The notes below the pieces were generated by a model that did no database searches, was not told the DNA's origin, and saw only the letters and a program-made list of their open reading frames with translations. A program made the translations under genes and the position numbers. A DNA stretch of 64,000 bases from Bosea sp. ANAM02 (GTDB lineage Bacteria > Pseudomonadota > Alphaproteobacteria > Rhizobiales > Beijerinckiaceae), in assembly GCF_011764485.1 (NCBI RefSeq), contig NZ_AP022848.1:958001-1022000 (forward strand). Reading direction: 5' to 3'. Positions 8,842-16,840 of the stretch are shown piece by piece (within the stretch, counting starts at the first letter, position 1; every line of letters begins with the position of its first letter).

Positions 8842-9169
8842 TGACCCTGCAACCGTCCATTTTCGTGGAGGGTTGTGGACGGTCCATGAACAGTCAGCGG
8901 CAACTCTCCATCTCGATTTTCGCTTTCGCTTCAATGACATGGCATGCGCCGTGGACAGTCTGGAGGGTTATGCGCGCGTATAGGCAATGCCAAAGAGGTT
9001 CGGGGGGCGAGGCATTTTCATATGTGTCTAGGCCGCTGAAACCCTCCAGACTGTCCATCATCATGATCAAGATGCTGATTTATATCAGCTATTTCCTATG
9101 GATAGTTGCTCAGAACTATCCATCAACCGTCCACAACTCTCCATTTCACGCTGTTTCGAGGCTGCGGCC
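8842..9169. repeat. Gene-free segment with 13 copies of a 9-bp motif (candidate origin or operator array)
   Basis: The 9-mer RACYNTCCA occurs on the + strand at 8851, 8878 (one deviation, G at position 4), 8902, 9040, 9049, 9114, 9125 and 9135, and on the - strand at 8866-8874, 8876-8884, 8952-8960, 8961-8969 and 9099-9107. Paired copies create a perfect 18-bp inverted repeat (8952-8969 with 9040-9057), a 10-bp one (9098-9107 with 9114-9123) and a near-perfect 19-bp one (8866-8884 with 9125-9143). The segment is also locally AT-rich near 9060-9110. No convincing ORF is present. Iteron-like arrays next to an SF3 helicase suggest an origin; repressor binding is the alternative. Confidence 0.75.
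9074..9089. promoter_or_regulatory. 16-bp palindrome (operator-like)
   Basis: GCTGAT-TTAT-ATCAGC is a perfect inverted repeat with a four-base AT centre, lying in the AT-rich part of the repeat segment about 80 bp before the start of the next gene. It is separate from the TCCA repeats. It could bind a dimeric regulator or overlap a promoter. Confidence 0.4.
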
Positions 9170-9967
9170 ATGAAGACGATCACGATCGAGGCTCTGTTGC
9201 GGTGGGCTTATTGCGAGGAGCTGCCGAAAGCGGAAACGGCAACCGTGGAGATCGGGACGGCCGTGATGGGCAGCAGCTGGGACGCTGTCGCGCAGCAAGG
9301 CGTTTTGCTCTGCGAGACTGTCAGCGATGGCCGGGTGAACAGCTATGGCGTGGTGCCCGTCCTTGCCTGGTACGGGCGGGAGCCGCACGAGGACGCCTTC
9401 GCGGTGCATCGCGCCGTTGGTGAGCTTGCCTCGCTCGATCTCGATGTTCCCGAGGGCTGGGCGCCGCTGGCAGGCCTCGAACTTTCGGAGGAGGAGCAGG
9501 ACGAGGCGCTGCGCCGCGCCATGCCTCGCCTTGCATCTCAGAACGATGCCGGCATCTGGCGCCTGCGCGGAAAACCTGCCGAGCTGCTGCGTCGCCACGC
9601 GATCCTCGGCGGTGCTCCGCACTGGGAAGCCGAGGCGCCGAAGGCGCGCTTCGTCACGGTCCAGGGTAAGCCGGCATGGTTCCGCAAGGTGTCGCAGACG
9701 ATCCGCGGCAAGGTCCACTGGATCGAGGTCGATGGCTATAACAAGCGCTCCGGCCGGCCCTATGCCGGCGCCTATCGCAAGACCGTGCTGGAGCCTGATC
9801 CGGCGCAGGCGGCGATAGATCGTGCTGAATACGAGGTCTGGCACGCTTCTCTGGCCTATCTCGCGGAGGTGCTGTCCGAGCCGGGGACGCTGACTGCGCA
9901 TCGGGTGCTGCCGCCCGCGGCGCCTGCTCGGCCATGGGAGGAAGAAATCGTTCCGCTGACCGCTTGA
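9170..9967 (+). CDS. Phage protein of unknown function (265 aa)
   Basis: The ATG at 9170 (MKTITIEALLRWAYCEELPK) is chosen because GAGG precedes it by about seven bases and the upstream extension would run through the repeat array; an in-frame ATG exists at 9098. No membrane segment or signal peptide. The protein has a charged central region with WFRKVSQTIRGKVHWIEVDGYN and a C-terminal helical part. It stands alone between the repeat segment and a terminator, the place where many phages carry a late regulator or a replication accessory gene. Similar proteins are annotated as hypothetical in alphaproteobacterial prophages as far as I recall. Confidence 0.65.
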   Translation: MKTITIEALLRWAYCEELPKAETATVEIGTAVMGSSWDAVAQQGVLLCETVSDGRVNSYGVVPVLAWYGREPHEDAFAVHRAVGELASLDLDVPEGWAPLAGLELSEEEQDEALRRAMPRLASQNDAGIWRLRGKPAELLRRHAILGGAPHWEAEAPKARFVTVQGKPAWFRKVSQTIRGKVHWIEVDGYNKRSGRPYAGAYRKTVLEPDPAQAAIDRAEYEVWHASLAYLAEVLSEPGTLTAHRVLPPAAPARPWEEEIVPLTA

Positions 9968-10015
9968 CGTGCGGCAGCCTGTTGACGTAGCTTGGTCATG
10001 CATTATCAGGTTCGA

Positions 10016-10053
10016 AAACGCCGCTTGGTTCATCCGGGCGGCGTTTCGCTTTT
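10016..10053 (+). terminator. Rho-independent terminator after the early region
   Basis: A 9-bp perfect stem (10016-10024 with 10038-10046, AAACGCCGC/GCGGCGTTT) with a 13-base loop, followed by CGCTTTT. It separates the early/replication genes from the packaging and head operon starting at 10069. Confidence 0.7.
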
Positions 10054-10068
10054 CGGGAGGGTGGCGCG

Positions 10069-10653
10069 ATGAGCATCGTCGTTTCTCTCCAGGGATCCGG
10101 TGTCCGTTCGCTGGCGGAAGCCATGGCGGCCATCGGTGAGGGCAGGGCGCGCAAGGCCTATGCTCGCGCCATCAACCGGACCGGCTCCACTGCCATCACG
10201 CAGACGGGCCGAGCGCTGGCGCAGCAGACCGGCTTGCCGGTGCGTGTGACGCGCAAGGCTCTCGCGAACCCGATGAAGGCGACGCCGGCCACGCTGGAGT
10301 TCTTCAAGCGCGTTCGTGGTGGCGACATCGCGCTGAAGTATTTCAAGGCGAGGGAAACGAGGCGGGGTGTCTCCGCCGCCCCGCTCAACCAGCGGCGCAT
10401 CTTCGCCCATCATTTTATCAAAGGCGGACTGTTCCCGAACCGCGTTGCGCTTGGGATGAACGGCAACGTCTTCGAGCCGGACACCGGCACGTCGGTGTGG
10501 GGCCGTCCTTTCACCATGGCGCAGTCCGGTGTCATCCTGCCCGAGCAATTGTTGAAGGGTAGGTCGAAGGCTGCGTTCGAAGCTGCGACCGAAGGGCTTG
10601 GGGCTCGGGTCGAGCACGAGATCCGCGTCATCACCCGCGGGGTGGTGACCTGA
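10069..10653 (+). CDS. Prophage minor tail protein Z-like
   Basis: A 194-residue protein resembling the lambda gpZ family of prophage minor tail proteins: a basic N-terminal helix (GRARKAYARAINRTGSTA), the segment GLPVRVTRKALA, and a C-terminal long helix. GGGAGGG precedes the ATG by about eight bases. In lambda the Z gene lies after the head genes; here it is the first gene after the early terminator and before the terminase, so either the order is shuffled or the gene has another assembly role. The assignment rests on overall pattern, not on a diagnostic motif. Confidence 0.6.
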   Translation: MSIVVSLQGSGVRSLAEAMAAIGEGRARKAYARAINRTGSTAITQTGRALAQQTGLPVRVTRKALANPMKATPATLEFFKRVRGGDIALKYFKARETRRGVSAAPLNQRRIFAHHFIKGGLFPNRVALGMNGNVFEPDTGTSVWGRPFTMAQSGVILPEQLLKGRSKAAFEAATEGLGARVEHEIRVITRGVVT

Positions 10654-10797
10654 CGGGGCCGGATGGCGCCGGGCCACCCCTGTGGCGCCGCCGCCACACC
10701 CCCCTGGTCAAGGGACCGTATTCTACCTCTGCCCCTGCGGACGGGGAGAATGCCCCCGGCTTTTGAGCAGTAGGCCGGTCCGCAACCGGTACACGCG

Positions 10798-10836
10798 ATG
10801 CACGTTCATGCACGCGTGCAGCACGGGACATGCACG
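10798..10836. repeat. Three ATGCACG repeats and a 12-bp palindrome before the small terminase gene
   Basis: ATGCACG occurs at 10798, 10808 and 10830; the second copy is part of the perfect palindrome TGCACGCGTGCA (10809-10820). The array sits directly before the chosen start of the small terminase gene at 10837. It could be an operator or part of a cos/pac recognition site for the DNA-binding terminase subunit. Confidence 0.45.
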
Positions 10837-11463
10837 ATGGATGGCGACTGGATCTCGATCACGGAGGCAGCTGCTCGGCTGACCGGCTCCGGTGACCGGG
10901 TCGACCGGTCGACCTTGTCCCGATATTTGAAGCAGCACGCGGAAGCGCTTCCGAAGCGGCCGGACGGCAAGGCCAATCTCGTCGAGTTCGAAGCGCTGGC
11001 GGCGCATCGCTCCGAGAATATTCGCATCCGGGCGATGCCGGCGGAGGTTCGCCCCGCCGCCCCTGGGCGACTTGCTGCTCCGGCCGCGACCCGCTTCGCC
11101 GGATCGCAGTCGGATGGCGCGGCCCGCAAGGCTCAGGCCGATGCTGCAATCCGCGAGATGGATCTCGCTGAGCGTCTGTCGAAAACGACGCTTGTGTCCG
11201 AGGTCGATCGAGCCGGCCGGGATGCCATCGCCCTGATGCAGGCCGCTTTCGACCGCGCCTACGAGGGCGAGGCGGCCAGCCTGTCGCTTAAGTATGGCTG
11301 GGATGAACGCATGGTTCGCGTGGCGCTCAAGTCGTTCGCCCGCGTCGGTACGGACATCTTTAACCGCGAGATCATGAAGCGGATCGATGCGATGAAGCGG
11401 CCGAAGGCGGGCTTGATCGCCGAGGAAGAGATCGCCGAGCCGAGTGCTGTCGGCGAGCCGTGA
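10837..11463 (+). CDS. Terminase small subunit-like, DNA-packaging protein (Nu1-type)
   Basis: The N-terminal 60 residues form a winged-helix/excisionase-like domain (DWISITEAAARLTGSGDRVD then STLSRYLKQHAEAL), as in lambda Nu1, which recognises cos. The rest is a helical region (KAQADAAIREMDLAERLS) typical of small terminase subunits. ATG at 10837 is preferred because it begins the conserved domain; an in-frame ATG at 10798 would add 13 residues encoded by the repeat array. The stop overlaps the large-subunit gene (GTGA), which fixes its partner. Expected to bring the GpA-type large subunit to the packaging site on phage DNA. Confidence 0.75.
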   Translation: MDGDWISITEAAARLTGSGDRVDRSTLSRYLKQHAEALPKRPDGKANLVEFEALAAHRSENIRIRAMPAEVRPAAPGRLAAPAATRFAGSQSDGAARKAQADAAIREMDLAERLSKTTLVSEVDRAGRDAIALMQAAFDRAYEGEAASLSLKYGWDERMVRVALKSFARVGTDIFNREIMKRIDAMKRPKAGLIAEEEIAEPSAVGEP

Positions 11464-13559
11464 CCGAGGATCTCCGGTCGGCCTTCCCGTCCTTGCTGGA
11501 CGGCGAGGCCGTGCTGTTCGCTGGCCTCGCGGCGGCGAGCAAGCCCGTCGACAATCTGAGCATCTCGGAATGGGCAGATCGTCATCGCATCGTGTCACCA
11601 GAGTCCGGGTCTCCCTGGCCGGGAGAGTTCAAGACCGAGCGCGTTCCGTACCTGCGCGAGCCGCAGGATTGTCTGCATCCCGATCATCCCGCCCGTCGCG
11701 TGACAGCGCGCTGGGCGGCGCAGCTCGGCAAATCGACCGCGATCGAGAACTGGTTCTGCTACATCGTCGACCAGTCGCCTGGCTCGATGATGATCGTTCT
11801 GCCGACCCTCGAGGAGGCGACGAAGTTCAACCGGGTGAAGCTGCAGCCGACGATCGACGCCACCAAGCGGATCAAGCATCGGGTGGCGCCGGTTTCGAGC
11901 CGCGACGAGCAGGGGTCGACCACGGCCTTCAAGCGCTTCCCGGGCGGCTTCTGCCAGATCGTCAACGCAGGCTCCTCCAAGGGCCTGCAGATGGTCTCGA
12001 TCAAGTACCTCGCCATGGACGAGGTGACGGGATACCTGGCCGATGTCGATGGCCGCGGCTCGCCGCGTGACCAAGCTCGTGCTCGGCAGAAGATGTATGG
12101 CGACCTTGCCAAGGAATGGCAGGGCTCGACCCCGGGCATTGCCGGCGATTGCGCCATCTCCGAGGACTTCGAAGACGGCGACCGGCGCTATTTCTATGTG
12201 CCGTGCCCGCACTGCCGCGTTCGCCAGGTACTCACGCCCGAGATGATGCGGGGGCCGGACGAAGAACAGCGGCTGCCGGCGCATCTGCGTTGCCAGTCCT
12301 GCGATGGTCCGATCGTCGATGGCCACAAGGCCGAGATGCTCTCCAGTGGCGAGTGGATCGCCACCCGCGTTCGGGAGGGAGAGGATCCCGTCCCGACCGC
12401 GATCCGGGCGGAGGATATGCCGCGCTGGCGGTGTGATCCGTGCGAGGGCCGCTGCCGGGAGTGGCAGCCGAGCTATCACCTCTGGGCGGCCTATGCGCCG
12501 CGCGAGAAGTTCGGCGCGATCTGGAAGCGCGGCGAGGAGGCTGAAGGCGACGCGACCAAGATGCGCGTCTATTGCCAGCAGGATCTTGCCGTTCCCTACG
12601 ACCCCGGCGGCGTCGCGGTCGAATGGGAGAAGCTGACGGAAGCGGTTCAGCTCTCGACCTATCCGCGCGGCAGCGTTCCGCTCGGCACTGCGCTGCTGGT
12701 CTCGGCGGCCGACGTTCAGGGCTATGGCATCAAATGGACCGTGTACGCGGTCGGCCCGCGGGGGCAGCGCTGGCTTGTCGATCGACAGATCTTCGAGGGT
12801 GCTCCGGATCAGAGCGACGAGCCGTGGATCGCGCTCGCCGATGCTCTCGGCCGGCAATATCCAACGCCGTCAGGTAGGATGAAGGGCATCGACCTATCGG
12901 GGGTCGATTCCGGCTTCGCCACCGATCGGGTCTACCGCTTCTGCTCCGGGCGGCCGAACTGCTTCGCGCTTGACGGCCGCCATGAGCAAGGTCGCCCCTG
13001 GCTCGGAACGCCGGTTAAGCGCGACATCAAGGACGCGCACAAACGCGTCGTCGCGAAGGTAATGCTCTATCCGGTTGGCCTCTATGACGTGAAGACGGAA
13101 GTCGTCGCCGGGCTCGCCAACCTACTGCAAGGCCCGGACGCCTCCGGCGTCTGGCCGCGTAACACGCTGCATCTGACGGCCGATCTCTGCGATGCGGAGT
13201 TCGCCCAGGAGCTGACAGCGGAGCGTCTGGTCGATCCCGACGAGCCGGTTGGGGGCAATGCCAAGAAGAAGCGCCTCGTCTCGCCGCGCGCCGGCCGGGA
13301 GTGGCGCAAGCTGGTCAATCGCAAGAACGACTGGTTCGACGCAACGGTCTATGCCTTCGCGCTGGCCTGGCACCTTGAGCACAAGCGCCGGCTAAACGCC
13401 GACCGCTGGAACGATCTTATCCTCGAGCTGCATGGCGGCGATCCGGACGAGGTCGATCTCTTCGGCGCGGCCGATACCGGCCCGCTCGCACTGAAACGCA
13501 CGCGCTTGCCCGCAACCGAGCGGGAGGCGCGCAAGCAGAAATGGGCCAATCGCACATGA
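11460..13559 (+). CDS. Terminase large subunit, GpA family
   Basis: The 699-residue ATPase-nuclease that drives DNA into the prohead. The Walker A-like motif is AAQLGKST (residues 86-93) and the Walker B motif LAMDE (184-188). A Cys-rich element (CPHCRVRQ and CQSC, near residues 248-286) is a family feature of GpA-type terminases. The C-terminal nuclease part contains the acidic GIDLSGVDSGF and KNDWFDATVYAF segments. It starts at a GTG overlapping the stop of the small subunit and is itself overlapped by the portal gene (ATGA), as in lambda-type head operons. Confidence 0.93.
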   Translation: MTEDLRSAFPSLLDGEAVLFAGLAAASKPVDNLSISEWADRHRIVSPESGSPWPGEFKTERVPYLREPQDCLHPDHPARRVTARWAAQLGKSTAIENWFCYIVDQSPGSMMIVLPTLEEATKFNRVKLQPTIDATKRIKHRVAPVSSRDEQGSTTAFKRFPGGFCQIVNAGSSKGLQMVSIKYLAMDEVTGYLADVDGRGSPRDQARARQKMYGDLAKEWQGSTPGIAGDCAISEDFEDGDRRYFYVPCPHCRVRQVLTPEMMRGPDEEQRLPAHLRCQSCDGPIVDGHKAEMLSSGEWIATRVREGEDPVPTAIRAEDMPRWRCDPCEGRCREWQPSYHLWAAYAPREKFGAIWKRGEEAEGDATKMRVYCQQDLAVPYDPGGVAVEWEKLTEAVQLSTYPRGSVPLGTALLVSAADVQGYGIKWTVYAVGPRGQRWLVDRQIFEGAPDQSDEPWIALADALGRQYPTPSGRMKGIDLSGVDSGFATDRVYRFCSGRPNCFALDGRHEQGRPWLGTPVKRDIKDAHKRVVAKVMLYPVGLYDVKTEVVAGLANLLQGPDASGVWPRNTLHLTADLCDAEFAQELTAERLVDPDEPVGGNAKKKRLVSPRAGREWRKLVNRKNDWFDATVYAFALAWHLEHKRRLNADRWNDLILELHGGDPDEVDLFGAADTGPLALKRTRLPATEREARKQKWANRT

Positions 13560-15154
13560 ACAAGCCGCGCGTCAGGGTCAAAGCGGGGAGCGCCCCGGCG
13601 TCATCCGCCCCGGCGCGCGAGCGTGCGACGGCCCGCTGGCTGCGGGACGGTTCCTCGGGTGTGCTCTCGATGCGCCAGGCCTCGCTGGTCGAGAGCCGGG
13701 ATGAAACCCGGCGGGCATGGCATCGTATCGCCGCGCTCGCCGTCGATTTCATCCAGAATTCGGGCCGGCTGAAGGGCGCCGTCGATCAGATCATCGCCGA
13801 CACGGTCGGCAACGAACTGAAGCTGCGCGCGAAGCCGGATCTCTCGGCGCTGGGCTATAGCGCGGAGGAGACGAATGCCTTCGCCCGCATGGCCGAGTCT
13901 CGGTGGCGCCGCTACGCCTGGAACCCTGCCGAGGTCGATTTCCGCGGCAAGTTCGTCCTGCCGCAGCTGCTCGATATCGCCCTCCGGCACCATGTCGCCT
14001 ATGGCGAGGCGATCGGCCTTATCGAGTTCATGGGCCGTGCCGAGCGGCGGCGCTATGGCATCGGCACGGGCACCAAGCTGCTCCTCGTCACGCCGACCCG
14101 CCTGGTATCCGACACGAACGAGGTCGAAGGTCTCTTCCAAGGCGTTCGCCATGATGAGAACGGTCGGCCTCTGTCCTATCGTCTTCAACATCGCGATGCC
14201 GGCATCAACGTGAAGCGAGATCATCGTGTTCGTGATGCGCAGGGTCGGCAGCTGATCGTCCATTGCTTCGACCCATGGGATGGCAGCGATGTCCGCGGCA
14301 TCTCGCCGATCGCTGCTGCAATGCGCACCCATGCGCATAGCGAGCAGCTGCAGGACGTGACGCTCGCGACGGCGATCCTGCAGACGGTATTCGCCGCGAC
14401 GCTAACTTCGCCGGAGCCGAGCAACGAGGCGTTCAGCGCAATCGAGGCCCTCGACGACGATGAAAAGGGCCTAAAAGCTGACTTCATCGGGTATTTCGAG
14501 AACGCTCTCGATCAGGCCAAGAAGAGCCGGATCGCGCTCGACGGGACGGGGCAGGTCAGCCACCTCGCTCCCGGTGAGAAGCTGGAACTGCACACGGCTT
14601 CGACCCCGGGTGGTGTCTATCTGCCATTCTCTGCCGATCTCCGGCGAGAGATGGCGCGTAGCCTCGGCATCACGGCGGAGAGCTATTCGCTCGACTATAC
14701 CGGTGCGACCTATTCAAGCACGCGCATGGGCACAGCCTCGATCTGGCCGCTCAACCTGCGCCGTCGCGAGCGCATCGCCGCCCCTCTGGCGCAGTCGGGC
14801 TACGAGAGTTGGCTCGACGAGGAGATCGCGACCGGCCGCATTCCGCTTCGCGGAGGCTATGCCGCGTTCCAGCGACATCGCGACGCGATCTGCTGGGCGG
14901 AATGGCAGGGGCCGGCCAAGCCGACGGCCGACGACGAGAAGTCGGCTCGTGCTGCCAGCGAGCGCCTGCAGAACGGCACGACCACGCTCGAGTTCGAGTG
15001 CGGCGAGCTCGGGCTCGATTCTAACGACGTCATCGCCAAGCGCTCCGAAGAGCGCAAAGCGCTGATAGCGGCAGATCTGCCCGATCCCTTCGAACGTGTG
15101 CGCGGCGGCGGCCAGTCTGCTGCCGCTCGGCCAGGCGAGGTCACTGCTGCATGA
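13556..15154 (+). CDS. Portal protein, lambda gpB family
   Basis: A 532-residue portal protein, the dodecameric ring through which DNA enters the head. Recognisable family segments are ALAVDFIQNSGRLKGAVDQI near residue 62 and LTAESYSLDYTG-like SLGITAESYSLDYTGATYSS near residue 375, which is the best conserved part of lambda-type portals. ATG at 13556 overlaps the terminase stop; a possible upstream start at 13541 would add five residues. The stop overlaps the gpW-like gene. Confidence 0.92.
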   Translation: MNKPRVRVKAGSAPASSAPARERATARWLRDGSSGVLSMRQASLVESRDETRRAWHRIAALAVDFIQNSGRLKGAVDQIIADTVGNELKLRAKPDLSALGYSAEETNAFARMAESRWRRYAWNPAEVDFRGKFVLPQLLDIALRHHVAYGEAIGLIEFMGRAERRRYGIGTGTKLLLVTPTRLVSDTNEVEGLFQGVRHDENGRPLSYRLQHRDAGINVKRDHRVRDAQGRQLIVHCFDPWDGSDVRGISPIAAAMRTHAHSEQLQDVTLATAILQTVFAATLTSPEPSNEAFSAIEALDDDEKGLKADFIGYFENALDQAKKSRIALDGTGQVSHLAPGEKLELHTASTPGGVYLPFSADLRREMARSLGITAESYSLDYTGATYSSTRMGTASIWPLNLRRRERIAAPLAQSGYESWLDEEIATGRIPLRGGYAAFQRHRDAICWAEWQGPAKPTADDEKSARAASERLQNGTTTLEFECGELGLDSNDVIAKRSEERKALIAADLPDPFERVRGGGQSAAARPGEVTAA

Positions 15155-15393
15155 GCCAGCCCGTCGATCCGTGCGCGGAGGCTGCGAGGCTTCGCGAGCT
15201 GCGCACGCTCATAATCACCGGCCGCAGCGAGAGCCAGATCCGCTTCGACGTCGAGGAGGTCCGGTACCACCGGGCTGACCTTGCGGCGCTCGACCGCGAG
15301 ATCACGCGGCTCGAAACCGCTTGCGATCTCCAAGAGGGCCGCGCTCCGGCGCGGCGCCGCTTCGCAAAACGGGCGGGCTTCCGCCCCTATTGA
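15151..15393 (+). CDS. Head-tail joining protein, gpW-like
   Basis: An 80-residue protein with the lambda gpW pattern: an N-terminal helix (CAEAARLRELRTLIITG), the short strand pair SESQIRFDVEEVRYHRADLA, and a second helix (LAALDREITRLET). gpW plugs the portal after packaging and provides the site for later connector proteins. The gene starts inside the portal stop (ATGA) and lies just before the protease, exactly where W sits in lambda. Confidence 0.8.
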   Translation: MSQPVDPCAEAARLRELRTLIITGRSESQIRFDVEEVRYHRADLAALDREITRLETACDLQEGRAPARRRFAKRAGFRPY

Positions 15394-15402
15394 GGTTCAC
15401 CC

Positions 15403-16443
15403 ATGGCAGTTCTGGTCGATGGCAACGAGCTCGTCCTGACGGGCACGGTCGGAGCCTATTGGTTCGAAGACGGCTTTTCGGCGTCGGACGTTTCCGGTGC
15501 GCTCGCCCGGCTCGGGCGGGATAGCGACATTACGGTGCGGCTGAACTCCGGCGGCGGCATCGCCACCGAGGGGACGGCGATCCACGCGGCCTTCGCCGCG
15601 CATAAGGGCAAGGTCGATATCGTCGTCGAGGGCATTGCGGCCTCTGCGGCCTCGATCATTGCGATGGCCGGCGACAGCGTCAGCATGGCGCTCGGCGCGG
15701 TCATGATGATCCACGATGCCTCGACCATCGCGTTCGGCGATGCCGGAGAACTCCAGAAGCGCCTGGGCGAGCTCGACGCGATCAGCGGCTCCATGGCCTC
15801 GATCTACGCTGATCGTACCGGCAAGCCTGCCGCCGACATGCGCGCCCTGATGAAGGCCGAGACCTGGTTCACGGCGGAGGAGGCCGTCGAAGCGGGGTTC
15901 GCCGATGAGGTCGGCAGCGCGGCTGCTGCGGAGCGGTCGGAGCCCTCCGCCTTCGCCTATCGCAGCTACGCCAACGCCCCCGTTCCGGTTCTCGCCCTGG
16001 CCGATGCCCATGGCTGGACCGTTAACAAGCTCCTGGCGGCGTCCGCCGCCCCCACCGCTCAGACGAGGGAGAAACCCATGAGCGCCACCCCCAAGGCGGA
16101 CGACAAGCCCGCCGATCTCGACAAGATCCGCGCCGATGCCGCCGCCGAGGCGGTGCGGGCGGATCGCGACCGTCGCGCGGCCATCCTGGCGCTCGACGAG
16201 ACGAAGGACCGCGAGACGCTCGCCGAGCATCTCTACCTGACCGGATCGACCGTCGAAGCCGCCAAGGCGACCCTCGCCGCGGCGCCCAAGGCCTCGGCCG
16301 CGGAGACCGTCGACAACTATGACGCCGAGCGCGCCCGGGCTTCCGGTCTCGCCCAGCCCGGTGCGGCCCAGCCGAAGGCGCGAGCCGGCGTCTCCGCCAA
16401 TTCGATCTACGCGGCGCGCCGCACCGCTCAGAAGGGAGCCTGA
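15403..16443 (+). CDS. Prohead maturation protease, ClpP/S49-like
   Basis: The N-terminal 180 residues have the ClpP fold signature of phage head proteases: RLNSGGG at 47-52, the nucleophile Ser81 in EGIAASAASIIAMAGD, and His104 in MMIHDAS. The following part (residues 200-346) is charged and helical and probably acts as the scaffold, as in the lambda C/Nu3 arrangement. An internal ATG at 16078 after GAGGGAGAAACCC could give a separate scaffold product of about 120 residues. The gene precedes decoration and capsid genes, as expected. Confidence 0.88.
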   Translation: MAVLVDGNELVLTGTVGAYWFEDGFSASDVSGALARLGRDSDITVRLNSGGGIATEGTAIHAAFAAHKGKVDIVVEGIAASAASIIAMAGDSVSMALGAVMMIHDASTIAFGDAGELQKRLGELDAISGSMASIYADRTGKPAADMRALMKAETWFTAEEAVEAGFADEVGSAAAAERSEPSAFAYRSYANAPVPVLALADAHGWTVNKLLAASAAPTAQTREKPMSATPKADDKPADLDKIRADAAAEAVRADRDRRAAILALDETKDRETLAEHLYLTGSTVEAAKATLAAAPKASAAETVDNYDAERARASGLAQPGAAQPKARAGVSANSIYAARRTAQKGA

Positions 16444-16446
16444 CCG

Positions 16447-16830
16447 ATGGCGTTCGATACCAAGACGATGGGTCCACGCGACCTTTCCTTCGTCCTGTCG
16501 GAGGTCGGCTCGATCTCCCGTGACACCGTGACGATCCTCTCAGGGGCGGGCGTGCTGAAGCCCGGTGCTGTGCTCGGCAAGGTGACGGCCTCCGGCAAGT
16601 TCAAGCCCGTCACTGCTGCGGCGGAAGATCCCGCGACCGGCGCCGATCTCGCGCTTGCTGTCCTCGCCTACGGGGTCGATGCCACCGCGGCCGACGCGAA
16701 GGCCGTGGTCGTTGCTCGCCTCGCCGAGGTGAAGAGCTCGATGCTGGTCTGGGGCGCCGACTTCGACAACGACGCCAAGAAAAAGGCCGCGATCGCCGAG
16801 CTCGCCGCCGTCAACATCCTCGCTCGCTAA
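16447..16830 (+). CDS. Head decoration protein D
   Basis: A 127-residue homologue of lambda gpD, which trimerises on the expanded capsid and stabilises it. The pattern GAGVLKPGAVLGKVTASGKFKP is typical of the family, and the length fits (lambda D is about 110). It lies between the protease and the capsid gene, with short intergenic gaps. Confidence 0.88.
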   Translation: MAFDTKTMGPRDLSFVLSEVGSISRDTVTILSGAGVLKPGAVLGKVTASGKFKPVTAAAEDPATGADLALAVLAYGVDATAADAKAVVVARLAEVKSSMLVWGADFDNDAKKKAAIAELAAVNILAR

Positions 16831-16840
16831 GGAGAGCCTC

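Noticed and set aside
8838..9173. Small ORFs across the repeat segment after the primase-helicase
   Set aside because: They read through the inverted repeats, have no ribosome site and no protein-like composition.
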